64,000 nt of DNA from Argonema galeatum A003/A1 (GCF_023333595.1 NZ_JAIQZM010000013.1:7555-71554); one strand, 5' to 3'. Numbered from the stretch's first letter, positions 25,169 to 34,924 are shown. Program-made: numbers and translations. Notes: generated from the sequence alone by a model not told the origin.

Positions 25169-26869
25169 ATGCTGCGACTCGAACATATCAGTAAAATCTA
25201 TCCTACCGGCGAAGTCCTTAAAGATGTCAACTGGGAAGTCAAACCAGGCGATCGCATCGGCTTAGTCGGCGTCAACGGTGCGGGTAAATCTACCCAACTA
25301 AAAATTATAGCAGGCGAAATCGAACCGACCGCAGGCGAAATCATCCGTCCCGCCAGTTTGCACATCGCCTACCTCAGCCAAGAATTTGAAGTAGACCCCA
25401 CCCGCACCGTCAAAGAAGAATCATGGCGTGCTTTTGCAGAAGCGAACGAAGTACACGAAGCACTTTCGCAAGTCCATCGCGATCTGGAAGCCTCTACGCC
25501 AGAAGCCTTAGATAAACTTATCCATAAAATGGATAAACTACAGCGGCAATTTGAAGCTTTAGACGGTTACGGTTTGGAAGCACAAATTGATAAAATCTTA
25601 CCAGAACTGGGATTTGAACCAGGAGATACCGATCGTCTCGTCAGCGCTTTTAGTGGTGGCTGGCAAATGCGGATGAGTTTAGGCAAAATTCTCCTGCAAA
25701 AACCCGATATTTTGCTACTGGACGAACCGACTAACCACCTAGATTTAGAAACTATTGAGTGGTTGGAAACTTACCTGAAAGGTTTAAACACCCCAATGGT
25801 AATTGTCTCCCACGACCGAGAATTTCTCGACCGCCTCTGCACTCAAATTGTTGAAACAGAACGAGGGGTTTCCAATACTTACCTTGGTAACTATTCTGCC
25901 TATTTACAACAAAAAGCTGAGGCGCAAGACGCACAACTATCCGCATACGAACGTCAGCAAAAAGAACTAGAAAAACAGCAAGCTTTTGTAGACAGATTCC
26001 GCGCTAGCGCCACCCGCAGTACCCAAGCCAAAAGCCGCGAGAAACAATTAGACAAAATAGAGAAGATTGAAGCACCAACAGGTTCTTTACGAACTCTGCA
26101 CTTCCGCTTTCCCCCAGCACCCCGCAGCGGACGCGAAGTGGTAGAAATTAAAGAGTTGGTGCATACTTACGATGATAAAATTCTGTTTTTGGGAGCCGAA
26201 TTGTTAATTGAAAGGGGCGATCGCATCGCATTTCTCGGCCCCAACGGTGCTGGCAAATCTACTGTCCTACGCCTGATTATGGGTATGGAAAAGCCTACAC
26301 AAGGTAAAGTAGAATTAGGCGCTCACAATGTTATTCCCGGTTACTTTGAACAAAATCAAGCTGAAGCTTTAGATTTGTCCAAAACTGTCATGGATACTAT
26401 CCATGATGAAGTACCTGATTGGAAAAATGAAGAAGTTCGCACCCTGTTAGGTCGTTTCCTATTTAGTGGCGATACAGTGTTTAAACCAGTTGGAGCTTTA
26501 AGTGGTGGTGAAAAAGCACGTCTCGCTTTAGCTAAAATGCTTTTGCGTCCAGCCAATTTACTAATATTGGATGAGCCGACTAACCACTTGGATATTCCAG
26601 CCAAAGAAATGTTGGAAGAATCACTGCAAAACTATGATGGTACGGCAATTATAGTTTCGCACGACCGCTATTTTATCTCCCAAGTAGCTAACAAAATTGT
26701 CGAAATTCGCGAGGGCGAATTTCGCGTTTATCTAGGAGATTATCATTACTATTTGGATAAGATTGCCGAAGAAAAAGAACAGGCAAAATTAGCAGTAATT
26801 GAGGCCGAAAAAGCGGCTAAAAAAGCAGCTAAAGACTCTGCCAAAAAAGCAGCCGCCAAACGCAAATAA
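25169..26869 (+). CDS. ABC-F family ATPase (translation factor type)
   Basis: Two nucleotide-binding domains without membrane spans are present. Walker A is GVNGAGKST (34-42) and GPNGAGKST (second domain). Signatures are FSGGWQMR and LSGGEKARL. Walker B is LLLDEPTNHLDL and LILDEPTNHLDI. The charged linker between (YERQQKELEKQQAF) is the P-site-tRNA interaction motif region. The C-terminus is Lys/Ala-rich. ABC-F proteins act on the ribosome, and subgroup (Uup, EttA, YheS or other) cannot be set safely. ATG 25169 (MLRLEHISKIYP) is preferred over a GTG at 25124. Confidence 0.9.
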   Translation: MLRLEHISKIYPTGEVLKDVNWEVKPGDRIGLVGVNGAGKSTQLKIIAGEIEPTAGEIIRPASLHIAYLSQEFEVDPTRTVKEESWRAFAEANEVHEALSQVHRDLEASTPEALDKLIHKMDKLQRQFEALDGYGLEAQIDKILPELGFEPGDTDRLVSAFSGGWQMRMSLGKILLQKPDILLLDEPTNHLDLETIEWLETYLKGLNTPMVIVSHDREFLDRLCTQIVETERGVSNTYLGNYSAYLQQKAEAQDAQLSAYERQQKELEKQQAFVDRFRASATRSTQAKSREKQLDKIEKIEAPTGSLRTLHFRFPPAPRSGREVVEIKELVHTYDDKILFLGAELLIERGDRIAFLGPNGAGKSTVLRLIMGMEKPTQGKVELGAHNVIPGYFEQNQAEALDLSKTVMDTIHDEVPDWKNEEVRTLLGRFLFSGDTVFKPVGALSGGEKARLALAKMLLRPANLLILDEPTNHLDIPAKEMLEESLQNYDGTAIIVSHDRYFISQVANKIVEIREGEFRVYLGDYHYYLDKIAEEKEQAKLAVIEAEKAAKKAAKDSAKKAAAKRK

Positions 26870-26916
26870 AGTCAGGTGGGCATTGCCCACCCTACTTTGA
26901 GAAGCCAGAAAATTTC

Positions 26917-27813
26917 CTAACTCAGCGACTTGGCGCGACGACGGTAGCCACTTAGTAAACCAAAAGCACCGAAACCGATCAAAGCGCCAACAGTCCCAGG
27001 TTCAGGAACGGAAGTAGCCGCGAGTCCGACAATCTTTATGTCACCGCTACCGATAATGCCCAGTGCAGTAGTAGCACCTGTGGACAAATCGACGCTGTAT
27101 AGGTTCGAGTTGGAGGCGGCGATCGCAGTATTCACTCCATCAGCCGTAAAAATATCAAACCCTCCTGTCTCGTCGAAGTCGAAGCCCAGAGAACCGATCG
27201 TCGTCAGGGTGCCATTGTTAGGTGGGTTTTGCAGAACTAATGTGTCGAGGTCGGAGTCAATACCGTACAGTTGGGTTGCGATCGCACCCTTGAAGGAATT
27301 AGTGTAAGCCGCAGCGGTAATATTTGGATCTGCCCCGGCGTTGATATCCCCAGCTCCATAGGCTAAAGTTCCATCAGTAATTACCGCACCAGTATCCACG
27401 TTGGTGCGGAGGTTTTGCTCATTTGTACCGACAAGCCGCAAGCGATCGGGTACTGGGTTAAAATCAAATCCTGACTTCAGTCCGGCGGTGAAGCTAGTGG
27501 AAAGGGTACTCACGAAAGTAGCAGCACCAGTACTGGTGTCAATTGTGTAGATTTTATTGCTGTCCGCTAGACCGTAGAGCAGACCGTTGGCTGGACGAAA
27601 ATCGATACCTAGCAAAGTGCCGTCAACCCCGGTGACCCCAATACTGCTAGTGGCAGTAGGATCGGAAGCACCGAAGGAAAATAGAGTATTTTTGTCGTCC
27701 AGACCAAACAGCGTTAGGGTGCCAGCAGTTGCAGGCTTGACGACGCTGAGTAAATTGAACATCGTTGCTAGAGTCAGCGTGCTGATGATTGCGCTAAGTC
27801 TGTTTAGTTTCAT
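26917..27813 (-). CDS. DUF4394 protein with PEP-CTERM anchor
   Basis: A signal peptide (about 1-30) is followed by DUF4394 repeats (IDFRPANGLLYGLADSNKIY; FNPVPDRLRLVGTNEQNLR). A C-terminal PEP-CTERM signal VPEPGTVGALIGFGAFGLLSG then precedes a basic YRRRAK end. It should be exported and processed by an exosortase encoded elsewhere, so a surface or extracellular-matrix protein is likely. ATG 27813 follows GGTGGGAAG. An upstream TTG at 27831 is unlikely. The GGTGGGCATTGCCCACC palindrome at 26875-26891 lies downstream. Confidence 0.85.
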   Translation of the reverse strand: MKLNRLSAIISTLTLATMFNLLSVVKPATAGTLTLFGLDDKNTLFSFGASDPTATSSIGVTGVDGTLLGIDFRPANGLLYGLADSNKIYTIDTSTGAATFVSTLSTSFTAGLKSGFDFNPVPDRLRLVGTNEQNLRTNVDTGAVITDGTLAYGAGDINAGADPNITAAAYTNSFKGAIATQLYGIDSDLDTLVLQNPPNNGTLTTIGSLGFDFDETGGFDIFTADGVNTAIAASNSNLYSVDLSTGATTALGIIGSGDIKIVGLAATSVPEPGTVGALIGFGAFGLLSGYRRRAKSLS

Positions 27814-27831
27814 TGCAAATCTTCCCACCAA

Positions 27832-28463
27832 TAGTTTTTTCTAATTTTGCAAGCTGAAAGCAGACAATTTACTTAGAAATACGCAAATGCCAGTATTTCT
27901 ACGTATACCTGCCATAGTAAGAACCTAGTACTGCTACGTCTTTTCTCAAAGTAAAACTTCACACAATCTTTAATTAATCGGCCTATTATCGCCACAAATG
28001 TAAAGCTTTGATAAAGTGCTAGCCAAGACTAATGGAATTTGGCTGTTCTAGGCGACTTTTTCTTCTGCGTAATTACCGATCCTCTGCCAAAACTCATTCC
28101 ATCGGCAGATGCAAGCTAAAATTACCTCAGCATATTTCCTATCAACTGAGGAGCTTCCCGCGATCGCTGTATCATTGCCGATTTATGCCCCAGCGCTGGT
28201 AAGAGCAACGAGAAAACGCCAAGCTAAGAAAAATAAGTAAATGTAAAGCAGAGTTAAGAAAACTCTATATTTACTATTTGACAAGGAATCTGGGATCGAA
28301 GGCAACAAATCTACAAAGTATTTGAAACAGAGCATTGTTAGCCTATTACCAACCGATCGCCCACAGATGCCAAACTTGCAAAATTCTAACTAAAGCACAG
28401 TCCTCTATTCATAAGTCGGTGATATGATTTCGGATGAATATCTGACACAAAGAGCGATCGTGT
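27832..28463. other. Intergenic region between divergent genes
   Basis: No gene, clear repeat or terminator is seen in this 630-base AT-rich gap. It should hold the promoters of the PEP-CTERM gene (left) and gpmI (right), but none can be picked with confidence. Confidence 0.5.
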
Positions 28464-30062
28464 ATGGCCCAAGCGCCTGTCTCTCCAGTGGTGCTAATAA
28501 TCCTAGATGGCTGGGGTTACCGTGAAGAAACCGACGGTAACGCCATAGCCGCTGCCAACACACCCGTGATGGATAGCCTCTGGGCAGCCTATCCCCACAC
28601 CCTGCTTCGCACCTCCGGGAAAGCAGTAGGGTTGCCAGAAGGCCAAATGGGCAACTCCGAAGTGGGGCATCTCAATATCGGCGCTGGGCGGGTTGTACCG
28701 CAAGAATTAGTTCGCATCTCAGATGCCTTGGAAGATGGCACCTTACTGTCCAACCCAGCGTTAGTGAAAGTTTGCCAAGAAGTTCGGAATAAGGGTAGTA
28801 AGCTGCATCTCATGGGATTGTGTTCCGAAGGTGGCGTGCATTCCCATTTAAGTCATCTGCTAGGATTGCTAGATCTAGCCAAAGCACAACAAATTGCCGA
28901 TGTTTGCATTCACGCCATCACCGATGGTCGGGATACCAGCCCAAAAGAAGGCATTGAAGCAATCCAAAAAATTCAAGACCGCATAGACCAAATTGGAGTA
29001 GGGCGCATAGTCACCATCAGCGGTCGCTACTACGCGATGGATAGAGACCGCCGCTGGGACAGAGTTAAAAAAGCCTACGATATAATGACCCAAGATGGTT
29101 CGGGAGACGATCGTTCTGCGCTCGAAGTATTGCTGGCCTCCTACGCGGAAGACGTAAACGATGAATTCGTCATCCCCACCAGGATTGCCCCTGGAGCCGT
29201 GGAATCAGGCGATGGCATCATCTTCTTTAACTTCCGGCCCGATCGAGCCAGAGAACTCTGTAGCGCCTTAGTCAGTCCCGCATTTAACGGCTTTGAAAGA
29301 GAGCAAATCCGCCCCCTGAGTTTTGTTACCTTTACCCAGTACGAGTCAGACTTGCCCGTATTAGTAGCTTTCGAGCCGCAGAATCTCAGCAACCTGCTCG
29401 GACAAGTGATTTCCGATCGCGGATTAAAGCAGTTCCGCACCGCCGAAACCGAGAAATACGCCCACGTCACCTACTTTTTCAACGGTGGTCTTGAAGAACC
29501 GTTTGAGGGAGAAGACCGGGAGATGGTGCAGAGTCCGATGGTGGCCACATACGATCGGGCCCCGGTGATGTCAGCCGAACCGCTAACAGAAGTGGTGTTA
29601 CAGGCAATTGAAAAACACATTTACTCCCTGATCGTAATCAACTACGCCAACCCGGACATGGTGGGGCACACCGGCCAATGGGAACCCACCATTAAAGCCC
29701 TGGAAACCGTAGACCGATGTTTGGGACGCCTAATAGAGAGCATTAACAAGGCTGGAGGAACTGCAATTATCATCGCCGACCACGGTAACGCCGAATGTAT
29801 GTGGGATGAGCAAGGAAACCCCTGGACGGCTCACACAACTAACCCAGTTCCCTTTATCCTAGTGGAAGGAGAAGGTCTGAAAATCCCCGGATACGGTACG
29901 GAAGTAAGCCTGCGAAGCGATGGCCGTCTAGCAGATGTTGCTCCCACCATCCTGGAAATTTTAAGGCTGCCTCAGCCACCTGAGATGACGGGCGTTTCCA
30001 TCTTGGCACCCTCTGAATATCAAGTTAAAGCCAATCGGACACCCGTTCGACTTTCCCTATAA
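28464..30062 (+). CDS. gpmI: 2,3-bisphosphoglycerate-independent phosphoglycerate mutase
   Basis: It interconverts 3- and 2-phosphoglycerate in glycolysis with two Mn ions. The 532-residue alkaline-phosphatase-superfamily protein has LDGWGYR at the N-terminus, the phosphoryl-transfer serine in GNSEVGHLN (Ser65), ITDGRDTSP and late metal ligands in NYANPDMVGHTG and IADHGNAE. Complete and normal in length. secG follows 117 bases downstream, an order conserved in cyanobacteria. Confidence 0.96.
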   Translation: MAQAPVSPVVLIILDGWGYREETDGNAIAAANTPVMDSLWAAYPHTLLRTSGKAVGLPEGQMGNSEVGHLNIGAGRVVPQELVRISDALEDGTLLSNPALVKVCQEVRNKGSKLHLMGLCSEGGVHSHLSHLLGLLDLAKAQQIADVCIHAITDGRDTSPKEGIEAIQKIQDRIDQIGVGRIVTISGRYYAMDRDRRWDRVKKAYDIMTQDGSGDDRSALEVLLASYAEDVNDEFVIPTRIAPGAVESGDGIIFFNFRPDRARELCSALVSPAFNGFEREQIRPLSFVTFTQYESDLPVLVAFEPQNLSNLLGQVISDRGLKQFRTAETEKYAHVTYFFNGGLEEPFEGEDREMVQSPMVATYDRAPVMSAEPLTEVVLQAIEKHIYSLIVINYANPDMVGHTGQWEPTIKALETVDRCLGRLIESINKAGGTAIIIADHGNAECMWDEQGNPWTAHTTNPVPFILVEGEGLKIPGYGTEVSLRSDGRLADVAPTILEILRLPQPPEMTGVSILAPSEYQVKANRTPVRLSL

Positions 30063-30070
30063 TTGGGTAA

Positions 30071-30136
30071 TGGGGAATTTTAGATTTTAGATTGCAGATT
30101 GCAATTAAATCTGAAATCTAAAATCTAAAATTTGAA
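30071..30136. repeat. Inverted repeat between gpmI and secG
   Basis: AATTTTAGATTTTAGATT (30071 on) and its inverse AATCTAAAATCTAAAATT (ending about 30135) flank a short centre, then heptamers ACCAATT run to the secG start. AT-rich, no strong terminator. Confidence 0.6.
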
Positions 30137-30178
30137 ATTATCAATCACCAATCACCAATTACCAATTACCAATTACCC

Positions 30179-30412
30179 ATGACCATTGTCAAAGTCGTAG
30201 AAGTTATCTGGTCCTTGTCTGCTTTAGGTCTAATTATTTTAGTGCTGCTGCACAGTCCCAAAGGAGATGGGATTGGGGCTATAGGCGGCCAAGCGCAGTT
30301 GTTTAGCAGTACCAAAAGTGCAGAAATAACACTAAACCGGGTTACCTGGGCACTTACGGTGATTTTTATGGGTTTAACTGTGGTTTTGAGCGCCCATTTG
30401 TTACCGCAATAG
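30179..30412 (+). CDS. secG: Protein-export membrane protein SecG
   Basis: The 77-residue protein has two membrane segments (about 5-25 and 53-73) joined by the conserved loop with HSPKGDGIGAIGG and a Ser/Thr-rich patch. It belongs to the SecYEG translocon in plasma and thylakoid membranes. The ATG directly follows ACCAATTACC heptamers and lacks a Shine-Dalgarno sequence. Confidence 0.93.
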   Translation: MTIVKVVEVIWSLSALGLIILVLLHSPKGDGIGAIGGQAQLFSSTKSAEITLNRVTWALTVIFMGLTVVLSAHLLPQ

Positions 30413-30418
30413 TGTATT

Positions 30419-30556
30419 AACTCAAGTTGCTAGTTATTAATTTTGAGGTATTTTTCAGGTTGTAGGGTGCGTCAGACCCCAAAAATTTGCCAGACGATCG
30501 CTAATTTTATTGCTCTGACGCACCAAAGCTGAATGTAACTAGCAACTTGCGTTATT
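30419..30556. mobile_element. Palindrome-ended element 1 (CAAGTTGCTAGTTA ends)
   Basis: The left end AACTCAAGTTGCTAGTTATT and right end TAACTAGCAACTTGCGTTATT are inverted copies around about 100 bases. The inside holds GGTGCGTCAG and CTGACGCACC, a second inverted repeat. It shares its ends with element 2. Confidence 0.75.
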
Positions 30557-30610
30557 AGTTATTAGGCATTGGGCATTGGGGATAGTCTTTTCGATCGTCA
30601 TTCCCCATTA

Positions 30611-30783
30611 GTAACGCAAGTTGCTAGTTACAAATATTGTCTGTTCAATCCCCCCTAGCCCCCCTTAAAAAGGGGGGAACCGGATTCAAAGTCCCCCCTT
30701 TTTAACCGGATTCAAAGTCCCCCTTTTTAAGGGGGATTTAGGGGGATCGAAACCCATAAGCTTATCACTAGCAACTTGCGTGA
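30611..30783. mobile_element. Palindrome-ended element 2 with CCCCCTTTTTAAGGGGG core
   Basis: The ends GTAACGCAAGTTGCTAGTTAC (20 of these bases match element 1) and CACTAGCAACTTGCGTGA enclose three copies of CCCCCTTTTTAA / AAGGGGGATTTAGGGGGATC-type repeat. The core repeat is also found at 47130-47205. No open frame is inside. Confidence 0.75.
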
Positions 30784-30808
30784 GTAGATAACTAATGACT
30801 AATGACTA

Positions 30809-31555
30809 ATGACTAATTTGCAGCGCAAGTGGCCTAGAGCATTAGCTATCTTTACTACCATCCTAGTCCTGGCTGTCGGTCAATGGGGGGGAATGTCTCT
30901 ATCGGCAGATGTACCGCCCCTCCAAGCGCATCCATTGCCGCCAGCACTAGCCGAGTGGCAAGATACCGCAAACAGCGGTGATTATTTTTCGGAAATAAAG
31001 CCGACAGAAGTAGGTTATTTGGTCTGGTCTGAATTCCCTATTAAAGTATATATCTTTATGGGAGAAGAGTCGCCTGCCAATAACTCCTCTAGCTCTAAAA
31101 AATGGGTAGAGGCGCTTTTACAGGCAGTGCAGGAATGGAGCGTTTACTTGCCGCTAGAGGTGGTGAAAGAGCCAGATGGTGCCGATATCACCATTTTGCG
31201 ATCGCGCCCTCCCCTACGTCCATCCTTAGACCCCAGCACAGGACAATTGCAACTGCCCCGCGTTCGTTCCGCTGAAACCCGCTACGAGTTTTATATCCGC
31301 AAATCTCCAGACGCCCCGACTGTTTTATCCCACCGATTCAATATCCAGATAAGTCCCAACCAGGCACCTATTTATACCCTACCCAGCGCCCGTCACGAAC
31401 TCGGTCACGCACTCGGTATCTGGGGTCACAGCCCCAAAGAAACAGATGCCTTATATTTCTCTCAAGTTCGCAATTCACCCCTGATTTCCCCCAGAGACAT
31501 CAATACCTTGAAGCGAATATACGAACAGCCAACCCGCTTAGGATGGCAATTATAG
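30809..31555 (+). CDS. Secreted or membrane-tethered matrixin-like zinc protease
   Basis: One hydrophobic N-terminal segment (about 11-32) acts as signal peptide or anchor. The zinc site HELGHALGIWGH lies at 196-207 (His196, Glu197, His200, His207). The metzincin form is HExxHxxGxxH, and this has one extra residue before the last His, a form common in cyanobacterial matrixin-like proteins. The region before it (KKWVEALLQAVQEWSVYLPLE) is the usual helix of the catalytic domain. Substrate unknown. The ATG is the last of a run of ATGACTA heptamers. There is no Shine-Dalgarno sequence. Confidence 0.8.
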   Translation: MTNLQRKWPRALAIFTTILVLAVGQWGGMSLSADVPPLQAHPLPPALAEWQDTANSGDYFSEIKPTEVGYLVWSEFPIKVYIFMGEESPANNSSSSKKWVEALLQAVQEWSVYLPLEVVKEPDGADITILRSRPPLRPSLDPSTGQLQLPRVRSAETRYEFYIRKSPDAPTVLSHRFNIQISPNQAPIYTLPSARHELGHALGIWGHSPKETDALYFSQVRNSPLISPRDINTLKRIYEQPTRLGWQL

Positions 31556-31699
31556 CAAAAGTCAAAAGTCACTCATTCAAAAGTCAAAAGTGAAATGCTT
31601 GCTGTGAATTGGTTCTGGCATTTTAGGATGTCCTAATAGCCTTGACTGCTGCTATACCTAATGATACAGCGGGAACCCCTGTTATGCGGTACAGTATGC

Positions 31700-31785
31700 G
31701 AAGGGGAAGGGCGAAGCATTCCGGTAATTCATCTTTCCTGATTACCAATAAATCATCTGCCGGAATGCGGAGCCCCTACCTAAAA
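31700..31785. repeat. Degenerate GAAGCATT(C)CGG element
   Basis: GGGCGAAGCATTCCGG and CCGGAATGCGGAGCCCC form an imperfect inverted repeat, related by core to the 4807/10681/42746 family but without its ends. A 12-bp-arm palindrome CAATACAGCGGT/ACCGCTGTATTG follows at 31793-31817. Confidence 0.6.
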
Positions 31786-31845
31786 TGTACTTCAATACAG
31801 CGGTTACCGCTGTATTGATGCAGTAGATAAATATTATTTTTATCA

Positions 31846-31890
31846 AAAAGAGGCTTCATTTATCGTCAGGATAGGCGAAGATAAATGAAG
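31846..31890 (-). terminator. Intrinsic terminator of the leftward glycosyltransferase operon
   Basis: On the minus strand CTTCATTTATC and GATAAATGAAG form a perfect eleven-base stem (31890-31854), followed after CCTC by TTTTTG. It lies 34 bases after the glycosyltransferase stop codon. Confidence 0.6.
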
Positions 31891-31923
31891 CGATCGCTAA
31901 CAATTGACTAGCATTGCTTCTAA

Positions 31924-33072
31924 TTAAGCGCGGCGGCTATACGTAAATCTCCGCTGCTGCAACACCTGCTCATAGAGTTTTTCCAACTGAGCGATATTGT
32001 TATTAAGGGTATAGCGCTCTAGAACTCTCGCTCTTGCGTGAAGCCCCAAGCGAATCGTAAAGTCAGGGTGATCTCGTAATAAAGGTAACAGAGTTTGCAA
32101 CTCCGTCTTCACCCGCTGGGGATTGATAACTACACCGCATCCCCCTTCTAAAACCTCACCATCCGCACCTACATCTGTAGCCACACAAGCTACTCCACAA
32201 GCCATCGCTTCCAGGAGAGACAGAGAGAGTCCTTCGGCCAAAGAAGGTAGTATAAAAACATCAGATCCCCGGAGAATTTCGATCCGTCGTTGTTCATCCG
32301 CCAAGAATCCCATCCAGACGATGCCGTACTCAGAATCGTAAAAAGGCTCTAAAGAAGGCCGCAAAGGGCCATCGCCGACAATCAGCAACTTGCAATCAGG
32401 CCCCATTTTTGATATTTGCCAAGCCTTTAATAAGGCTTCTACATTTTTTTCCTGGGCAATTCGACCTTGGTAAACGAAGATGCGTTTAGCGTTAAATTCT
32501 GACTTCAGGTTAGAAGGGCCAGGCGAATACTTCTGGACATCTACGCCGTTAGGTATTACGGCTACCTTGGTTGTAGGTACGCCCATTTTAACCAGTAACT
32601 CCCGCTGAATTTCGGAAAAGACGATAACTCGATCGTAGTTAGCCAGGAAAGGAGAGTAGAGCTGATAAGCCAGAAATTGCGTTCCCGATTTAATTGTTGC
32701 TCCCTTGCGGGCATAGGGAGTGTGGAACGTTGCTATCAGAGGCAAATTTAGCTGTTCGCAAATTTCCGGCAGTAGGAAGTCCAGCGGAGATAGTGTCAGA
32801 GAGGCATGAATTAGATCCGGTTTGAGATTCCGTAAAGATTCCATCAAGACTTTGCTCGATTTCGGTGTGGGAATCGTGTAAACCTGCGATTTGTAAAGAA
32901 AAGGCAGGGAAACTTCCGCACACTCTGGCCAATTCTCAGGGTCGGAATCTTGTGCAAAATGGAGGAAGCTAACCTGGTGTCCCCCGTCTAGCAAAGCGTT
33001 GGTAATTTCCCGACTATAGGTGACATTGCCGCAAAAGGGTGATTTTTTTCCAAGCCAAGCGATGTGCAGCAT
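31924..33072 (-). CDS. Glycosyltransferase family 4
   Basis: The 382-residue two-domain GT-B protein has an N-terminal acceptor domain (LIHASLTLSPLDFLLPE) and a C-terminal nucleotide-sugar domain with GRIAQEKNVEALLKAW, GDGPLRPSLE and the EX7E signature (EGLSLSLLEAMACG). It transfers a sugar from an NDP-sugar, and the acceptor is unknown. It lies 70 bases downstream of an MFS transporter on the same strand and may be co-transcribed from deoC-recO-MFS. A terminator follows. Confidence 0.85.
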   Translation of the reverse strand: MLHIAWLGKKSPFCGNVTYSREITNALLDGGHQVSFLHFAQDSDPENWPECAEVSLPFLYKSQVYTIPTPKSSKVLMESLRNLKPDLIHASLTLSPLDFLLPEICEQLNLPLIATFHTPYARKGATIKSGTQFLAYQLYSPFLANYDRVIVFSEIQRELLVKMGVPTTKVAVIPNGVDVQKYSPGPSNLKSEFNAKRIFVYQGRIAQEKNVEALLKAWQISKMGPDCKLLIVGDGPLRPSLEPFYDSEYGIVWMGFLADEQRRIEILRGSDVFILPSLAEGLSLSLLEAMACGVACVATDVGADGEVLEGGCGVVINPQRVKTELQTLLPLLRDHPDFTIRLGLHARARVLERYTLNNNIAQLEKLYEQVLQQRRFTYSRRA

Positions 33073-33142
33073 TTATGGGCTAAAGGCTAAAGACGTTATT
33101 GGTCATTGGTCATTTGCAATTTACAATTGACAATTAACCCAA

Positions 33143-34705
33143 TTAGCAAGTGGGTTTGTCAGCTTTTGTTAACGTGTGGGAGCTTGTACGGCAAATATAC
33201 CAGGTAAATAGCCCTCCTGCGATCGCAGCTGCTGCTAAACCCAAAAAAACAGTCTTTAAGCCGAAGAAAGTTTCTGCTACCCCAGCTAAGGCCAAAGGCA
33301 AAGTCAGCGCAATATTAATCGCATTGTTCTGAAGCCCAAACACCATCCCCCGCATTTCGGGAGGAGTTTCTTTTTGAATGGTGGTTTGCATCGGTACGGC
33401 CACCAATGAGCCAAAGGCTCCCATCAGGGTTATCAGCAGCAGGACAATCCAGAGATTCTCAGTGAATAGGGACAGACCTATCAGCGAAGCAGCCACTCCC
33501 GCAGAACCGCAGAGACTGAGCCAGGTATGGGAAAATCGTTGACCCCAGTGACCTAAAATTGCCGCACCGATGCCCATGCCAACGCCTCCAGCAGCCATTA
33601 AAAAGCCAAATTGGGAGGGTTTCATTTCTGGAATCCCTGCGGCTAGGCTCACCGCGAGAACTGAGAGAGCCGCAAATACAGAAAACAAAATTATTAGTTG
33701 GAGCAAGGCGGCGCGGATACGGCGCTGTTGTTTTAGATACAGCAATCCGTCCCGCAGGTCTGCCAGAATGTGTGGGGGTTCGTGTTCGGTGGGGCTAGTT
33801 TTTTCACCTGTTTTGAGCAGCAGCAGAATCAGACCGGCGATCGCATAAGAGCCTCCCACCAGCAATTCTCTGCCGAAGTTCGTTCCAGCACCTAACTTGT
33901 CCGCGATCGTGTCTGCTAGAGCCAGCAGGGGTTCGCCCACCGCAAAGCCAATAATCACAGATCCCATCATTGTGGTGGTATAAAGCGAGTTAGCCGACAG
34001 TAAATGCCGACGTTCCACCACCAGAGGAATTGCTGCCTGTTCCGCAGGTGCAAAAAACTGAGTTAGGGTGGAAACCAAAAATGTCACTACCAGCATCAGA
34101 CAGAATCCCCCTGGCAACCCCCCCAGCGATCCCCAGCCGTGAGAAATCCACAGCAGCGATGGCAAAGCCATCACTAAGCCACCACGCAGGAGATTTGTCA
34201 CTACTAGCACCGTCCGTTTCGGCCAGCGATCGACAAATACGCCAGCGACAGAACCAAACAGTACCGCAGGGATGGTAAAGGCCATCATAATTGCCGATAC
34301 CCAAGCGCTGAGCGTCTGATTTTGTGTGTGAAATTGTCTGGCAATCAGCGCAATCATCAGCACTAAGTACACTTTATCCGCCAGTTGGGAAAAAACTTGA
34401 CCGCTCCAGAGCGCTAAGAAGTTACGGTTTTTCAGAACAGGGACAAAGCCAAGTTCGGCGACGGTTTCCCGATCGGAAGCTTCCTTATTCTCCTGGCTTT
34501 TTAGAGCGGATTCGGCCTCAGATTCTGTTGAAGCGAGACCGTTAGAGGTTGGTGGGACGAAGCCGTTGTTTCCTGCCAACAAGTCGTTGGATTCTACTAT
34601 ATCCTTCACAAAGGGTTTTTCTTTAAAAGAGGTTTCGCCCTGGTCAACATTATTTATCGATCGCTTATTTGCGTTTAAAGATAGATCGCTCACTGTAGTT
34701 GGCAT
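33143..34705 (-). CDS. MFS transporter (EntS-like exporter subfamily)
   Basis: About 12 membrane helices follow FVPVLKNRNFLALWSGQVFS, the typical start of EntS/DHA-type multidrug or siderophore exporters. The MFS loop FVDRWPKR between helices 2 and 3 is present. An in-frame start at 34903 would add 66 residues, but that DNA (34740-34830) reads like a CATTCCCCATT intergenic repeat. GGAGGAA precedes the ATG at 34705. So I start there, leaving about 95 hydrophilic residues before the first helix. Substrate unknown. The glycosyltransferase downstream suggests envelope glycolipid work, only by context. Confidence 0.75.
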   Translation of the reverse strand: MPTTVSDLSLNANKRSINNVDQGETSFKEKPFVKDIVESNDLLAGNNGFVPPTSNGLASTESEAESALKSQENKEASDRETVAELGFVPVLKNRNFLALWSGQVFSQLADKVYLVLMIALIARQFHTQNQTLSAWVSAIMMAFTIPAVLFGSVAGVFVDRWPKRTVLVVTNLLRGGLVMALPSLLWISHGWGSLGGLPGGFCLMLVVTFLVSTLTQFFAPAEQAAIPLVVERRHLLSANSLYTTTMMGSVIIGFAVGEPLLALADTIADKLGAGTNFGRELLVGGSYAIAGLILLLLKTGEKTSPTEHEPPHILADLRDGLLYLKQQRRIRAALLQLIILFSVFAALSVLAVSLAAGIPEMKPSQFGFLMAAGGVGMGIGAAILGHWGQRFSHTWLSLCGSAGVAASLIGLSLFTENLWIVLLLITLMGAFGSLVAVPMQTTIQKETPPEMRGMVFGLQNNAINIALTLPLALAGVAETFFGLKTVFLGLAAAAIAGGLFTWYICRTSSHTLTKADKPTC

Positions 34706-34924
34706 TGATGCTGTTTCCTCCGTGAGGTTATTCTGAATTTGGGATATTAAAAATCGAGAATTGGGAACCGGCGTAGAGTCATAATTTTTCCCATTACCCT
34801 TTACCCATTCCCCATTCGCCAGTTCCGGTATCGCCTCTCTGAAGGTTGGGGGGCTAAGGGACAAAATTGGTGTTTCCAAATCAGAATCAAACCATTGCAT
34901 CATGACTCAGGAGGAAATCTGCTC

